Source of the DNA: Acinetobacter sp. WC-141
GTDB lineage: Bacteria; Pseudomonadota; Gammaproteobacteria; Pseudomonadales; Moraxellaceae
Assembly (NCBI RefSeq): GCF_000313935.1
Contig: NZ_AMSS01000066.1
Coordinates: forward strand, 1 to 64,000
DNA length: 64,000 nucleotides
Direction of reading: 5' to 3'
Every line of letters begins with the position of its first letter. Within the stretch, counting starts at the first letter, position 1. Below are positions 9,308 through 18,519 of this stretch, piece by piece. The notes beneath the pieces were generated by a model, which worked only from the letters and a program-made list of their open reading frames with translations, did not search any database and had not been told where the DNA came from. The translations under genes and the position numbers were made by a program.

Positions 9308-10312
9308 TTATTCTTTGTCTAAAAATTGTTCTCTCCATTGCTGTGGTGTTTGATTGGTCCAATGCTTAAACGCTCTTTGAAAAGCACTTTGCTCCGAGTA
9401 ACAAAGCAAAAGAGCAATCTCTTGTAAACTTAAATGCGGGTCTTTTAAATACTCGGTTGCGAGCATAAAGCGCACTTGCTGAACGCGTTCCTGAAAGGTG
9501 GTGTTTTGTTGTTGTAAGTGTCTTTGGAGCTGCCGCACGGATAGGCCTAATTGAGCAGCAATATATTCAATTTGATATTGATTTTTTTGTAGTCCAGTCA
9601 AAATTGAATGCTGTAAGCGCTGATCAAGTTGGGTCGAATTTGGTAATTGCTCTAACAGCGCTTGTGCTTGCTGAACCAATAGCTGCTGTAAGGTGTGGTC
9701 GGCGTTGCTAAGCGGCTTATTAATTTCTGTAATTGGAATGAGTAACTCGGTACGCGGTTGGCTAAAACGAACGGGACATTGAAAGTATTGTTCATAAACC
9801 CTAATGTTTTTAGGGGCAGCATTTAAGAAATGTACTTCATGTAAATGCACGTCTTCATGAGACATAAAAAGACGTAAGAACTGAATGACCAGTGCAATCG
9901 CGATTTCATCAGTCAGTTGGGTGGGGTGTAACTCAGTCGCTTCCCAGCGAATAGAACTATATCTTCCTTGTAGCTCAACCACTAAAGGGCTGCCGTCATA
10001 AATCAGACGGTGAAAATCATGATAGCGAATTAAGGCTTCACCTAAGTTATCGCAAGAGAGTGCGAGGTAAGCAATAATCCCTAAGTGTTTGGGTTGCACG
10101 TATTTGGCAATTTCTAGCCCTAACGCGGGCTTTGGGTCTAGCTTATAAATAACTTCTAATAAATCACGCCAAACGACATAGTCAAAGCGTTCGAGATTTT
10201 GAATTTGCTCTAATTGTTCAGGAATAACTAGCTGATTAGCTTCGCAGTAAGCTTTTAATAGATGTCCCAGTCCTCCATATACTGAGCCTGTATAGTTCTT
10301 TAGTTGTGGCAT
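9308..10312 (-). CDS. AraC-family transcriptional regulator
   Basis: A 334-aa protein with an N-terminal Arabinose_bd-type ligand domain (residues about 20-205) and a C-terminal double HTH (about 230-330). The HTH shows QIEYIAAQLGLSVRQLQRHL and the second-helix signature SLQEIALLLCYSEQSAFQRA. This layout matches the OruR/ArgR-like AraC subgroup that senses small metabolites. It is divergent from the sterol-desaturase-like gene at 10422, separated by about 110 bases, so that gene is a candidate target. The effector is unknown. Confidence 0.9.
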   Translation of the reverse strand: MPQLKNYTGSVYGGLGHLLKAYCEANQLVIPEQLEQIQNLERFDYVVWRDLLEVIYKLDPKPALGLEIAKYVQPKHLGIIAYLALSCDNLGEALIRYHDFHRLIYDGSPLVVELQGRYSSIRWEATELHPTQLTDEIAIALVIQFLRLFMSHEDVHLHEVHFLNAAPKNIRVYEQYFQCPVRFSQPRTELLIPITEINKPLSNADHTLQQLLVQQAQALLEQLPNSTQLDQRLQHSILTGLQKNQYQIEYIAAQLGLSVRQLQRHLQQQNTTFQERVQQVRFMLATEYLKDPHLSLQEIALLLCYSEQSAFQRAFKHWTNQTPQQWREQFLDKE

Positions 10313-10421
10313 CCGTGACCACCTCTTTCTTGTCGTGATTTGTCAATGAAACCATAAATTATGGTCAATACCTAGCATAACGAATTTTATATGCTGAATA
10401 AAAAGAAAAAGGAGTTAGGTG

Positions 10422-11060
10422 ATGTTAAAAGGGTTCATTGCAGGAATTGCGGTTGCAAATGCATTTGAATGGGTGGCGCACAAATATATTTTGCATGGCG
10501 TACATCGTGCTGGACAACCACGTTATAGCCCCGTACCAAAAAGTATGGAGTCTCATTGGGCACACCATCGTGAAGTACGTAAACAGCAATTTCATGATGA
10601 TTGCTATGTGGAAGGTGTTGGTAACTGGCGGACTAAAAATGAGTTAATTTCACTGGCAGTCGTGGCAAGCGTTTCAAGTGCAATTTTTTACCCGTTTTCA
10701 AAAGGCATGGCACTCGCAGCTTGGTACAGTGCAGGAAATTATTATTATATTCATCGCCGTGCACATCTGGAGCCTGAGTGGGCAAAGCGTAAAATTCCAT
10801 GGCATTACGACCACCACATGAACTCTAATCAAGATGCCAATTGGTGTGTGACCAAACCTTGGTTTGATTATGTGATGGGAACACGAGTGGTGTCTTCGGC
10901 AGATTTAAAAGAACAAAATCCTTTGGGTGTTCGGTTGCCTACTGTATTTGTTAAACCGCTAACTCAAGCTGTAGAAAAAATCTTTCCAGCAAAATGGGTC
11001 GAGAAAAAAGAAAAGCCTGAACTCGTTAGCGATATAAATGCAGTAGATGGTGCTGCATAA
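10422..11060 (+). CDS. Sterol desaturase/fatty-acid hydroxylase family membrane protein
   Basis: A 212-aa membrane di-iron oxygenase-like protein. The start at ATG 10422 is preceded by GGAG at 10411; a GTG immediately before it is in frame. His clusters of the superfamily are visible: HKYILH (about residue 20), SHWAHH (about 45-50), IHRRAH (about 110) and WHYDHH plus downstream residues (about 127-131). The segment DANWCVTKPWFDYVMGT is typical of the family's conserved end. It probably hydroxylates or desaturates a lipid or carotenoid-like substrate in the inner membrane. The substrate is not predictable. The divergent AraC regulator may control it. Confidence 0.85.
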   Translation: MLKGFIAGIAVANAFEWVAHKYILHGVHRAGQPRYSPVPKSMESHWAHHREVRKQQFHDDCYVEGVGNWRTKNELISLAVVASVSSAIFYPFSKGMALAAWYSAGNYYYIHRRAHLEPEWAKRKIPWHYDHHMNSNQDANWCVTKPWFDYVMGTRVVSSADLKEQNPLGVRLPTVFVKPLTQAVEKIFPAKWVEKKEKPELVSDINAVDGAA

Positions 11061-11062
11061 AA

Positions 11063-11089
11063 ATAAAGGGGCCATATCGCCCCTTTAAA
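11063..11089. terminator. Hairpin between convergent genes
   Basis: AAAGGGGC (11065-11072) and GCCCCTTT (11079-11086) form a GC-rich 8-bp stem with a 6-base loop and flanking A/T. It terminates the sterol-desaturase-like gene and possibly hisF. Confidence 0.65.
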
Positions 11090-11100
11090 TATCAATAAGC

Positions 11101-11859
11101 TTACAAGCGCATTTCGATGCCTTGTTCAGCTAAATATTGTTTAGCTTCTGGAATGGTATATTGACCAAAGTGGAAAATACTTGCAGCCAATACTGCATCG
11201 GCACCACCTTGTAAAATACCGTCTGCAAGGTGTTGTAAGTTACCTACGCCGCCTGAAGCAATGGTTGGAATGGTAACGCGGTCATTAATCGCACGCATTA
11301 AAGCAATGTCATAACCTGCTTTAGTACCGTCGGCGTCCATACTAGTAATGAGTAGCTCACCCGCACCGTAGTCAGCCATTTTTACAGCCCATTCAATGGC
11401 ATCAATACCAGTTGGTTTACGGCCACCATGAGTAAAGATTTCCCATTTGTTATCATCAGTTTTTTTGGCATCAATTGCAACGACAATACATTGCGCGCCA
11501 AAGTGTTGAGAAGCTTCTTGAACAAATTCTGGGTTAAATACGGCAGCTGAGTTAATACTCACTTTATCTGCACCTGCATTTAATAACGCACGAATATCTT
11601 CAACCTTACGTACACCACCACCGACAGTTAATGGCACAAATACAGTCTCGGCCATACGTTCAACAGTACGGTAAGTGGTATCGCGTCCATGATGTGTAGC
11701 GGTAATGTCTAAGAAAGTAATTTCGTCTGCACCTTGTTCGTTATAGCGACGTGCCACTTCTACAGGGTCGCCAGCATCACGAATATCGAGGAATTGAACG
11801 CCTTTAACTACGCGTCCATTATCAACGTCTAGGCAAGGAATAATACGTTTAGCAAGCAT
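11101..11859 (-). CDS. hisF: Imidazole glycerol phosphate synthase cyclase subunit HisF
   Basis: HisF closes the imidazole ring using ammonia made by HisH, giving IGP and AICAR in histidine synthesis. The start is ATG 11859 ([20 protein letters not shown]) with GGAAA upstream; an in-frame TTG four codons earlier is less likely. The 252-aa product has the (beta/alpha)8 barrel with catalytic D11 (CLDVDNGR) and the second Asp in [11 protein letters not shown] near residue 130. Phosphate-binding glycines lie in SGGVGNL. It is separated from the other his genes by thrB and several unrelated genes. Confidence 0.97.
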   Translation of the reverse strand: MLAKRIIPCLDVDNGRVVKGVQFLDIRDAGDPVEVARRYNEQGADEITFLDITATHHGRDTTYRTVERMAETVFVPLTVGGGVRKVEDIRALLNAGADKVSINSAAVFNPEFVQEASQHFGAQCIVVAIDAKKTDDNKWEIFTHGGRKPTGIDAIEWAVKMADYGAGELLITSMDADGTKAGYDIALMRAINDRVTIPTIASGGVGNLQHLADGILQGGADAVLAASIFHFGQYTIPEAKQYLAEQGIEMRL

Positions 11860-11971
11860 AGCTTTTTCCAAAAATAATCGCCGTTGGTGAAAGTTCCTAC
11901 ACAGGCGCTACACCTTCATGGAGGGAAGAGGTATTCTATCAAACTTCACAGATGTTTTTTGCAGGTTTTCC

Positions 11972-12922
11972 ATGTCGGTTTATACCCCGTTGAGTTTAGA
12001 TGAAGTTCGCGCCTTTGCTGCACCTTATGGATTAGAGGTGTTGGAGCTGAACCCAATTCAGGGAGGTATTCAAAACACCAATTATTTTTTGGTTGATGTA
12101 AACCGCAAACAATATGTACTTACCGTGTTTGAAGAGTTAGATGCACAAGGGGCAGGCGAGCTTATCCCTGTTCTTGAACAATTGGGAACTCATGATGTAC
12201 CCGTTGCAGTGCCGTTAAAACATAGCGGACAAGCGGTTCATGTGATTGCAGATAAGCCTGCACAGATTGCTCCACGTTTAATGGGTCACCATCCCATGCA
12301 AACCACAGTCGCGCAAGTTGCAGCGATTGCAGATGCACAGGCGAAATTGCATGTGGCTTTACAAGATTTTCCGCTTGAACGTGAATATCGACGTGATCAT
12401 CAATATTGGACAGGCGTTGCAGAGCAGCTTAAACCAAACATGACTCGAGAAGACCAAACGTTACTTGAGCAGGTCTATCAAGCTTTTAATGCGAAAACAG
12501 CGCAGTATTCAAATCGTCCAACAGGTTTTATTCATTCAGATTTGTTCCGCGACAATACTTTGTTTGAAGGCGAGCAATTACAAGGTATTCTAGATTTTTA
12601 CGAGTTAAATCAAGACGAATTACTGTTTGATATTGCGATTACTATCAATGATTTTTGTACAGAATATCCAGCGGCGAATTTAAACTCAGACAAAGTAGCA
12701 GCTTACTTAGAGGCATATCAAAAAGTTCGTGCGCTCACTTCAGATGAACTTGAATGTTTAGATGTATTCTTGGCAATGGCGGCGTGCCGTTTTTGGTCAA
12801 TGCGCTTGCAGGTTGCTCAAAAAAATAAAGAAGAAGGACGTACCGGTGACGACATTTTGCAAAAAGACCCGCAGGAAATGCGAGCAATGATGCAAGATCG
12901 TTTAAGCCACGTAAAAGGATAA
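11972..12922 (+). CDS. thrB: Homoserine kinase (APH/choline-kinase type)
   Basis: It phosphorylates L-homoserine in threonine synthesis. The start at ATG 11972 (MSVYTPLSLDEVRAFAAPYG) gives 316 aa, the usual length for Pseudomonas/Acinetobacter homoserine kinases; an upstream ATG at 11918 would add 18 non-conserved residues. It belongs to the aminoglycoside-phosphotransferase-like fold rather than the GHMP family. The catalytic loop GFIHSDLFRDNTLF and metal-binding GILDFYELNQDELLFD are visible. The N-lobe has the GGIQNTNYFL nucleotide loop. The cold-shock/DUF1294 gene follows after 10 bases, so the two are probably cotranscribed. Confidence 0.92.
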   Translation: MSVYTPLSLDEVRAFAAPYGLEVLELNPIQGGIQNTNYFLVDVNRKQYVLTVFEELDAQGAGELIPVLEQLGTHDVPVAVPLKHSGQAVHVIADKPAQIAPRLMGHHPMQTTVAQVAAIADAQAKLHVALQDFPLEREYRRDHQYWTGVAEQLKPNMTREDQTLLEQVYQAFNAKTAQYSNRPTGFIHSDLFRDNTLFEGEQLQGILDFYELNQDELLFDIAITINDFCTEYPAANLNSDKVAAYLEAYQKVRALTSDELECLDVFLAMAACRFWSMRLQVAQKNKEEGRTGDDILQKDPQEMRAMMQDRLSHVKG

Positions 12923-12932
12923 AGGAATAAAG

Positions 12933-13562
12933 ATGCGAGATCAGGGGCGATTAGTCGAATGGTTCGACGAAAAAGGTTATGGCTTTATTCAGCCAGATGA
13001 TGCTGAAAAAGAGCGAGTCTTTTTGCATATTAAAGATTTTGCACGCCCCGGTCCTCGGCCAATTATTGGCTGTGCACTGGAATATTTAATTATTCTCGAT
13101 GAACAAGGTCGTTTTCGTGCTCAGCAGGTCACCTATTTAAAAGCATCTCAAACTCGTAAAACGTCAAAACCTGTAAAAACACAATCCTCTTTTCAAGGCA
13201 GGCCATGGTCTGCAATGCAAATGGGGATCGTGTTTTATTTCGTTTTAATGGGCATCATGAGTTTTATCCATGTTTTACCAGCCTATACCTTATTGCTTGT
13301 TTTAATGATGAATGTGCTGAGTTACTGGCTATATTCACAAGATAAAGAAGCTGCACAATTGGGTAATCGCCGTGTGCCTGAGCAAACATTGCACATTGTC
13401 AGCTTTTTAGGGGGATGGCCTGCTGCATGGTGGGCACAACAAAAACTGAGACATAAAACACAAAAACAACCATTCCGTAAGATTTATTTTTGTACCATAT
13501 TCCTTCATTTACTTTTGATTTTGTGGCTAATTTCTCCCTTAAATGTGTTGCGGGGCTCGTAA
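12933..13562 (+). CDS. Cold-shock domain fused to DUF1294 membrane protein
   Basis: A 209-aa two-domain protein. Residues 1-70 form a cold-shock OB fold with RNP1-like GYGFIQPDD and RNP2-like VFLHIKDF, expected to bind single-stranded nucleic acid. A basic linker follows (SQTRKTSKPVKTQ). From about 90 onward there are two or three hydrophobic segments and the DUF1294 signature (YSQDKEAAQLGNRRVPE, SFLGGWPAAWWAQQ). This tethers a nucleic-acid-binding domain to the inner membrane. The role is unknown. AGGAAT (12924-12929) sits 3 bases before the ATG. Confidence 0.9.
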   Translation: MRDQGRLVEWFDEKGYGFIQPDDAEKERVFLHIKDFARPGPRPIIGCALEYLIILDEQGRFRAQQVTYLKASQTRKTSKPVKTQSSFQGRPWSAMQMGIVFYFVLMGIMSFIHVLPAYTLLLVLMMNVLSYWLYSQDKEAAQLGNRRVPEQTLHIVSFLGGWPAAWWAQQKLRHKTQKQPFRKIYFCTIFLHLLLILWLISPLNVLRGS

Positions 13563-13598
13563 AAGTAAATCGTTTTATTAAACTTGAGAGGTATAAAA

Positions 13599-13994
13599 AT
13601 GAATAGTTCTATCGACCAAGATCCAAATCGTACTTTAACGCTTATTTTATATGTACTTTATATTGTCGCTATTTTTACAGGCGGCTTACTTGCGGTTATT
13701 GCTTTAATTATTAACTATGTAAAACGTTCCGATGTGCAAGGTTCAATTTTTGCGAGCCACTTTACATGGCAAATCAGAACATTCTGGTGGTATCTGGCTT
13801 GGAATATTATTGCCTTTCTGCCGTTTATTTTCCTGTTCTTTACGGGCGAAAATACTAATCTATTTGCAGGCGTTGCCGTTTCATCGACCGTATTCTGTGT
13901 GGGCGTAATTGGTGCTGCGTGGATCTGGATTGTATATCGTGCAATTCGCGGCTTGATTGCGCTAAATGATAACCGACCGATGTATCAGCCTTAA
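13599..13994 (+). CDS. Small four-helix membrane protein, DUF4870-like
   Basis: The start at ATG 13599 follows GAGAGGT at a good distance; an in-frame TTG at 13584 forms part of that site. The 131-aa product has a polar N-terminus (MNSSIDQDPNRTLTLILYVL) and about three hydrophobic segments. The region VKRSDVQGSIFASHFTWQIR is typical of DUF4870-type proteins. Function unknown. It is 36 bases downstream of the cold-shock/DUF1294 gene and may be cotranscribed. Confidence 0.8.
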   Translation: MNSSIDQDPNRTLTLILYVLYIVAIFTGGLLAVIALIINYVKRSDVQGSIFASHFTWQIRTFWWYLAWNIIAFLPFIFLFFTGENTNLFAGVAVSSTVFCVGVIGAAWIWIVYRAIRGLIALNDNRPMYQP

Positions 13995-13998
13995 TAAA

Positions 13999-14030
13999 TA
14001 AAAAAGAGAGCATTTCGCTCTCTTTTTTAT
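13999..14030. terminator. Bidirectional terminator
   Basis: AAAAAGAGAGC pairs with GCTCTCTTTTTT around a short loop. It lies between the DUF4870-like gene (plus) and the convergent EamA transporter gene (minus). Confidence 0.85.
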
Positions 14031-14935
14031 TCTCTAATTCTTTTAGTTTTTCTAATTGGCAACTTAAGTTTCAACTCACTCACTAATACACCTAAGACCA
14101 CTAAAGCTCCTCCGAAAAGAGCAATAACTGGCAAACGCTCACCTGCAATTCGACCAATAATTCCTGCCCAAACCGGTTCTCCTGCATAGATAATTGCAGC
14201 ACGGGAAGGATCAACCATACGTTGAGCCCAGTTCATTACAAATTGAATAAGCGCACTGGCTAAACCTAATGCAACAGCAAGGAGTACAAGTGGCCATGAA
14301 AATGCAGGAATTGCATGTTCACCCACCGCAGGCATAATGGCAAAAGAAACTAGAGAGGCTACGCCGAGTTGAATGACGGTGACGCGACGTAAATTTACTT
14401 TTCCAGCAAAGTAACTAATAAAAATAATTTCTAAAGCAATCGCAAGTGATCCGAGTACTGTTACAAGCTGTCCAAAATTTAAAGAGATTTGTTCAAAACC
14501 ATTACCTGTCAATAAAATAAGGCCAGCAAAAGCAAGGGCTGCTCCCACCCAAGTCATGATGTGTGGAACTTTTCTAAAGATGAGCCACATTAAAATAGGT
14601 ACAAGTGGAACATAAAGCGCGGTTAAAAAAGCCGACTCACTACTTGGAATGGTTTGAAGACCAATCGTCTGTGTGCCATAACCTGCCGCAATGACAAGAC
14701 CAATCGCACTGCCAGCACCTAAATCTTTTAAAGTAACGCCTTTCATACTCTTGAAAGAAATAAGCAGCAAGGTAAGCGCCGCGACAGCAAAGCGGCAGCC
14801 CACAAAAAACATAGGCGATGAAAAGTGCAATGCATACTGCACGGTAAGAAATGTTCCACCCCAAATGATCGTAATTAAGACGAGTGCTAACTGTGGAGCT
14901 TTGCTTGAGCTCAAAGAAGTTGGTGACATACTCAA
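14027..14935 (-). CDS. EamA/DMT-family permease
   Basis: A 302-aa inner-membrane protein with ten hydrophobic segments arranged as two EamA repeats of five helices. Repeat one includes IWGGTFLTVQYALHF and the typical PSSESAFLTALYVPLVPILM. Repeat two includes DPSRAAIIYAGEPVWAGI. Drug/metabolite transporters of this type export amino acids or other small metabolites; the substrate is unknown. It is divergent from an XRE-cupin regulator, and one of two palindromic sites in the 92-base intergenic region lies only 13 bases from its start codon. The regulator therefore very probably controls it. Confidence 0.92.
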   Translation of the reverse strand: MSMSPTSLSSSKAPQLALVLITIIWGGTFLTVQYALHFSSPMFFVGCRFAVAALTLLLISFKSMKGVTLKDLGAGSAIGLVIAAGYGTQTIGLQTIPSSESAFLTALYVPLVPILMWLIFRKVPHIMTWVGAALAFAGLILLTGNGFEQISLNFGQLVTVLGSLAIALEIIFISYFAGKVNLRRVTVIQLGVASLVSFAIMPAVGEHAIPAFSWPLVLLAVALGLASALIQFVMNWAQRMVDPSRAAIIYAGEPVWAGIIGRIAGERLPVIALFGGALVVLGVLVSELKLKLPIRKTKRIRE

Positions 14936-14947
14936 ATTAGAAAGAAT

Positions 14948-15004
14948 TGTGCAATATACTGCACATATTGCGCTATTCTTCTGTTTTGTGCAATATATTG
15001 CTCA
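14948..15004. promoter_or_regulatory. Twin palindromic operators between EamA and XRE-cupin genes
   Basis: TGTGCAATATACTGCACA (14948-14965) and TGTGCAATATATTGCTCA (14987-15004) are two near-identical dyads with centres 39 bases apart, in the divergent intergenic region. They are the likely binding sites of the XRE-cupin regulator. Position implies autoregulation plus control of the transporter. Confidence 0.75.
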
Positions 15005-15027
15005 TATTTTCTTTGCTACTTTATTTT

Positions 15028-15579
15028 ATGAGCCAGACCAGTACCGTTTTGCAGCATGTCGGCACAAACATTCGTTCATTAAGAGACGAGCGAGGTTTAA
15101 GCCAACAGGACTTGGCCGATCAGGCGGGTGTGAGCAGACGGACAATCGCAGCTTTAGAAACTGGGCAAGTCAATATTAGCTTGGCCAAACTCGATGCGAT
15201 TGCGGTCGTGCTGGGCGTAGATTTTAGAACAATTGTGAGTGCGCCTGAGCACAAAGAACAAGCCATGGTAAATGTACTCGCTTGGCAAGGTGAAAAAGAA
15301 GAAAGCAGCGCAACCCTATTGGCTTCAGCTCCATCTCGCTCACAAGTTGAGCTGTGGACATGGTCGTTGGCAGTGGGGGAATCTTATATTGCCGAAGCCG
15401 ACGCGGAAGGATGGCAAGAGCTTATTTATGTATTAGAAGGTGAGCTGACCATACAATTTGCAGATAGTACAAAAATTATTGCTGCTGGCTCATCTTTTGT
15501 TTTTGCCAGCTCAGTCACTTACACCTATATCAATAGTGGTAACCAAGTACTTAAGTTTATTCGTAATGTGGTGTATTGA
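15028..15579 (+). CDS. XRE-family regulator with C-terminal cupin domain
   Basis: The start at ATG 15028 (MSQTSTVLQHVGTNIRSLRD) is chosen because the frame upstream is occupied by the twin operators. The 183-aa protein has an N-terminal HTH_3 domain (residues about 9-65: LSQQDLADQAGVSRRTIAAL) and a C-terminal cupin (about 105-180: GWQELIYVLEGELTIQF). The cupin probably senses a small metabolite. HTH-cupin proteins beside EamA or LysE exporters usually control export of an amino acid or related compound. Effector unknown. Confidence 0.9.
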   Translation: MSQTSTVLQHVGTNIRSLRDERGLSQQDLADQAGVSRRTIAALETGQVNISLAKLDAIAVVLGVDFRTIVSAPEHKEQAMVNVLAWQGEKEESSATLLASAPSRSQVELWTWSLAVGESYIAEADAEGWQELIYVLEGELTIQFADSTKIIAAGSSFVFASSVTYTYINSGNQVLKFIRNVVY

Positions 15580-15604
15580 TTAGAATGTATTTGTCATATC
15601 AGCA

Positions 15605-15634
15605 ATAAAAAAGAGCCTAAATAGGCTCTTTTTT
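15605..15634. terminator. Bidirectional terminator
   Basis: AAAAAAGAGCCT pairs with AGGCTCTTTTTT around AAAT. It serves the XRE-cupin gene (plus) and hisA (minus), which converge here. Confidence 0.85.
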
Positions 15635-15647
15635 TACATCTTAAAAA

Positions 15648-16379
15648 TTAAAGACGGTTTTCATCTAACAAAAGCTGAGCTTCACGAAGGTTTAGAGTAC
15701 CTTCATAAATTGCACGACCTGTGATAGCACCTAAAATGCCCGGTTGGCCGATTAAGTTGCGTACATCCTCAAGATTTGTTACGCCACCAGAAGCAATCAC
15801 GGGTAAGCCTGAATATTGAGCCAAGTTTACAGTTTGCTCAACATTTACACCTTGCATCATGCCGTCACGAGCGATGTCTGTGTAAACAATGCTAGACACG
15901 CCTGCATCTGCAAAGCGTTTCGCTAAATCCGTTGCTTTCACATCAGTAACGTTTGCCCAGCCGTCAGTTGCAACCATGCCATTTATCGCATCAATACCAA
16001 CAATGATGTGACCAGCAAAGCGTTTACACGCTTCTTCTACAAATTCCGGATCTTGAACTGCTTTAGTGCCGATAATGACAAAAGTCACGCCAGCTTCTAA
16101 ATAGTGCTCAATGGTCTCTAATGAACGAATACCACCACCAATTTGAATTGGTAATTCTGGCTGAGCTTTAGCAATTGCTTCCACAACAGGCTTATGAATT
16201 GGAGTGCCTGCGAAAGCGCCATTCAAATCGACCAAATGCAAACGACGTGCGCCTTCATTTACCCAATGCTGGGCAGTTGCAACTGGATCGTCAGAGAAAA
16301 CAGTATCGTCTTCCATACGCCCTTGTTTTAAACGCACACATTTACCATCTTTCAGGTCAATTGCAGGAATGATTAGCAT
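15648..16379 (-). CDS. hisA: ProFAR isomerase HisA
   Basis: It isomerises ProFAR to PRFAR, the step before HisFH. The start is ATG 16379 with AAGGAG upstream; an ORF extension to 16442 lacks the family N-terminus. The 243-aa product matches the usual length. Catalytic D8 ([10 protein letters not shown]) and the second Asp in [15 protein letters not shown] are visible, with phosphate-binding loops QIGGGIRS and IASGGVTN. The gene lies downstream of a DEDDy exonuclease gene on the same strand, with about 95 bases between them. Confidence 0.97.
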   Translation of the reverse strand: MLIIPAIDLKDGKCVRLKQGRMEDDTVFSDDPVATAQHWVNEGARRLHLVDLNGAFAGTPIHKPVVEAIAKAQPELPIQIGGGIRSLETIEHYLEAGVTFVIIGTKAVQDPEFVEEACKRFAGHIIVGIDAINGMVATDGWANVTDVKATDLAKRFADAGVSSIVYTDIARDGMMQGVNVEQTVNLAQYSGLPVIASGGVTNLEDVRNLIGQPGILGAITGRAIYEGTLNLREAQLLLDENRL

Positions 16380-16473
16380 GCTTCCGCTCCTTGCTTCATC
16401 ATGATTATGAAATTTTGCACATCTTAGCAAAGTATTGATCAATCGCTAAGCCTTAGAAAAGACTTTTATAACT

Positions 16474-17115
16474 TTACGCTTGAAGTGCAGTTTGAATAGT
16501 TTGAGAAATGTGAGCGGGTAATAGTTTTTGTTTTCTGAGCTCTTCAAATACCAATAAAGCAGCATATGCATCGGCAGCCGCATAGCTGATCTGCTGAGAG
16601 CTAAGTGGCTTTCGTGCCCAATTTGAAGTTCCAACTTTTTTCGACTTTGCAAGATATTGACCAAATAACAGTGCAACCGCTTTTTGTACACCCATTTGCT
16701 GTGTAAAACCGAAGTAGCTAAAGCCTTTAGCAAGATCGACACAACTTTCTAGCTCTATGCCTTTTTTATGAAAAATGTGCTTATCATTTTTAAGTCCAAA
16801 GCCAACTTTAATTTGCTGAGAGTTCGACAAAATGGGCTGTAAAAATTTTAAAGTCGATGAATTGACGTGAAATAAATATGCTTTTTGTGTTGTAGCAAGT
16901 TGAATCAAGTGTGGACCAGTTGAGATTTCACCCACTTTAAATGTAGGTTTAGACTCAGAATCAAATCCCAAAATTGCAGCGTTTTTTAATTCTTCTTCAA
17001 TACTTTTGCATTGCTCAATATTTTCAATAACAACAATATTGTGGTGTGTCAGATTTTCAAAAGGGGGAAGCTGCTGAATAGAGGTTTTATCAAGGAGGGG
17101 AGAGGATTCGGACAT
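16474..17115 (-). CDS. 3'-5' exonuclease, DEDDy (RNase D-like) family
   Basis: A 213-aa protein carrying all three Exo motifs: Exo I D52/E54 (LGFDSESKPTF), Exo II N110-D111 (GFGLKNDKH) and Exo III Y178/D182 (YAAADAYAAL). It lacks the HRDC domain of full-length RNase D, so it is a stand-alone exonuclease domain acting on DNA or structured RNA in the cytoplasm. The surrounding his genes suggest positional rather than functional linkage. Confidence 0.9.
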   Translation of the reverse strand: MSESSPLLDKTSIQQLPPFENLTHHNIVVIENIEQCKSIEEELKNAAILGFDSESKPTFKVGEISTGPHLIQLATTQKAYLFHVNSSTLKFLQPILSNSQQIKVGFGLKNDKHIFHKKGIELESCVDLAKGFSYFGFTQQMGVQKAVALLFGQYLAKSKKVGTSNWARKPLSSQQISYAAADAYAALLVFEELRKQKLLPAHISQTIQTALQA

Positions 17116-17201
17116 ATTTAACAGCGTACAAAAGAATTGGGCTATTAGCTTTATATATGAATAAAGTCTAGAGAACTAGGCTTTATGGGTGTCTTTAAAA
17201 A

Positions 17202-17750
17202 TTATTGAGACTGAGAGGGCGTACCAATGACAACGCTTTCGCTTTTCTCAATGTAGCCTTCATAGGTAGGAGCCATCATTGTGGCAACAACCGCAAAAAT
17301 TAATGCAAGCGGAATCAGAATAATATAAATCCAGCCTAAAACGCGTTCCCAACCTGGGGTAGGGCGCTGCGGGCCATAATCATTATTGCCTTCTGTACCT
17401 TTTGCTGCAAAGAGATAAATCATGAAAATAAAGTTTATGCCAGGTATAAGCATCAGCAATGATAGCCATCCTGTATTATTGCGGTCATGTAAGCGACGAA
17501 TTGTAAATACAAAACTTACATAGAGGCAGACAATGTAAAGAATGAGGATAACAATCATGCCTGCTGTAGAAAGGCCTGTTAGTTCCTGACTAGATGTAAA
17601 TCCAAAAGTAAAAGCGATGATGACAACAGCGATACCGATGACGAGTGAAAATAAGAATGTCCAAGCAGCATAAGAGAGTCGTCCAAAACGACCATTCGCT
17701 TTAAAGGGGGAATCTTGTTGAAGTGGCTGATTTTCAAAAGGTGAATTCAT
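17202..17750 (-). CDS. DUF805 membrane protein
   Basis: A 182-aa inner-membrane protein with four hydrophobic segments. The DUF805 hallmarks are NGRFGRLSYA at the N-terminus (residues about 19-28), IRRLHDRNNTGWLSLL in the middle and GNNDYGPQRP near the end. A hydrophobic pair plus short tail follows. Function of the family is unknown. It lies between hisH and the exonuclease gene on the same strand. Confidence 0.9.
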   Translation of the reverse strand: MNSPFENQPLQQDSPFKANGRFGRLSYAAWTFLFSLVIGIAVVIIAFTFGFTSSQELTGLSTAGMIVILILYIVCLYVSFVFTIRRLHDRNNTGWLSLLMLIPGINFIFMIYLFAAKGTEGNNDYGPQRPTPGWERVLGWIYIILIPLALIFAVVATMMAPTYEGYIEKSESVVIGTPSQSQ

Positions 17751-17851
17751 TTTGTTTTCCTGATCATTTGGTTTTATTTAAAAGTATAAATCTTCAATAT
17801 TTTGTGGAATAAAATATCATTCTATAAATGATTGGTTGTTATTATAAATAA

Positions 17852-17888
17852 AAAAAAAGATCAGGCCATCTCGACCTGATCTTTTTCA
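17852..17888. terminator. Terminator of hisH
   Basis: AAAAAGATCAGG pairs with CCTGATCTTTTT around CCATCTCGA. On the minus strand it follows hisH and carries a T-run, separating hisBH from the DUF805 gene. Confidence 0.8.
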
Positions 17889-17901
17889 GTTTTAAATGAA
17901 A

Positions 17902-18519
17902 TTAAATATTCCATTCCACAAAGTTCTTCAGTAACTGCAAACCAGCAGTATGACTTTTCTCTGGGTGGAATTGAGTCGCGAATAAATTATCTTTATGAAT
18001 TGCTGTGCAGAAGTTCACACCATACTCACAAGTCGCAGCCACAATGCTTTCATCTTTTGGTTCGACATAGTAACTATGTACAAAGTAGAAGCGAGCATCT
18101 TGTTCGATGTTGTTCCACATTGGATGGCTTGGGTCCATTTGGTGAACTTGGTTCCAGCCCATGTGTGGTACTTTTAAACCTTCCATTTGAGGGAAGTGCT
18201 TTACTACACCGTCAAAAATACCGAGTGCGTCTACACCGCCATTTTCTTCAGAACTTTGTAGTAATGCTTGCATGCCTACACAAATCGCAAGAACTGGCTT
18301 ATTAAAAGCAGCTTTACGTACGACTTCATCAATACCTGCTTCACGCATGCCTTGCATACAGTCACGCATTGCACCAACGCCTGGAAAAACAATTTTGTCG
18401 GCTTGTGCAATTAACTTTGGATCATTGGTCACATCGACTGTAGCGCCCACATGCTCAAGTGCTTTAGCTGCTGAGTGTAGATTGCCCATGCCATAATCAA
18501 GTAACGCGATACGTGTCAT
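17902..18519 (-). CDS. hisH: IGP synthase glutaminase subunit HisH
   Basis: A class I glutamine amidotransferase that supplies ammonia to HisF. The 205-aa product has the catalytic triad C80 ([10 protein letters not shown]), H185 and E187 (QFHPEKSH), and the oxyanion segment GVGAMRDCM. Its ATG overlaps the hisB stop codon by one base (TAATG), so the two are translationally coupled. HisF, its partner, is encoded 6 kb away on the same strand. Confidence 0.97.
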   Translation of the reverse strand: MTRIALLDYGMGNLHSAAKALEHVGATVDVTNDPKLIAQADKIVFPGVGAMRDCMQGMREAGIDEVVRKAAFNKPVLAICVGMQALLQSSEENGGVDALGIFDGVVKHFPQMEGLKVPHMGWNQVHQMDPSHPMWNNIEQDARFYFVHSYYVEPKDESIVAATCEYGVNFCTAIHKDNLFATQFHPEKSHTAGLQLLKNFVEWNI

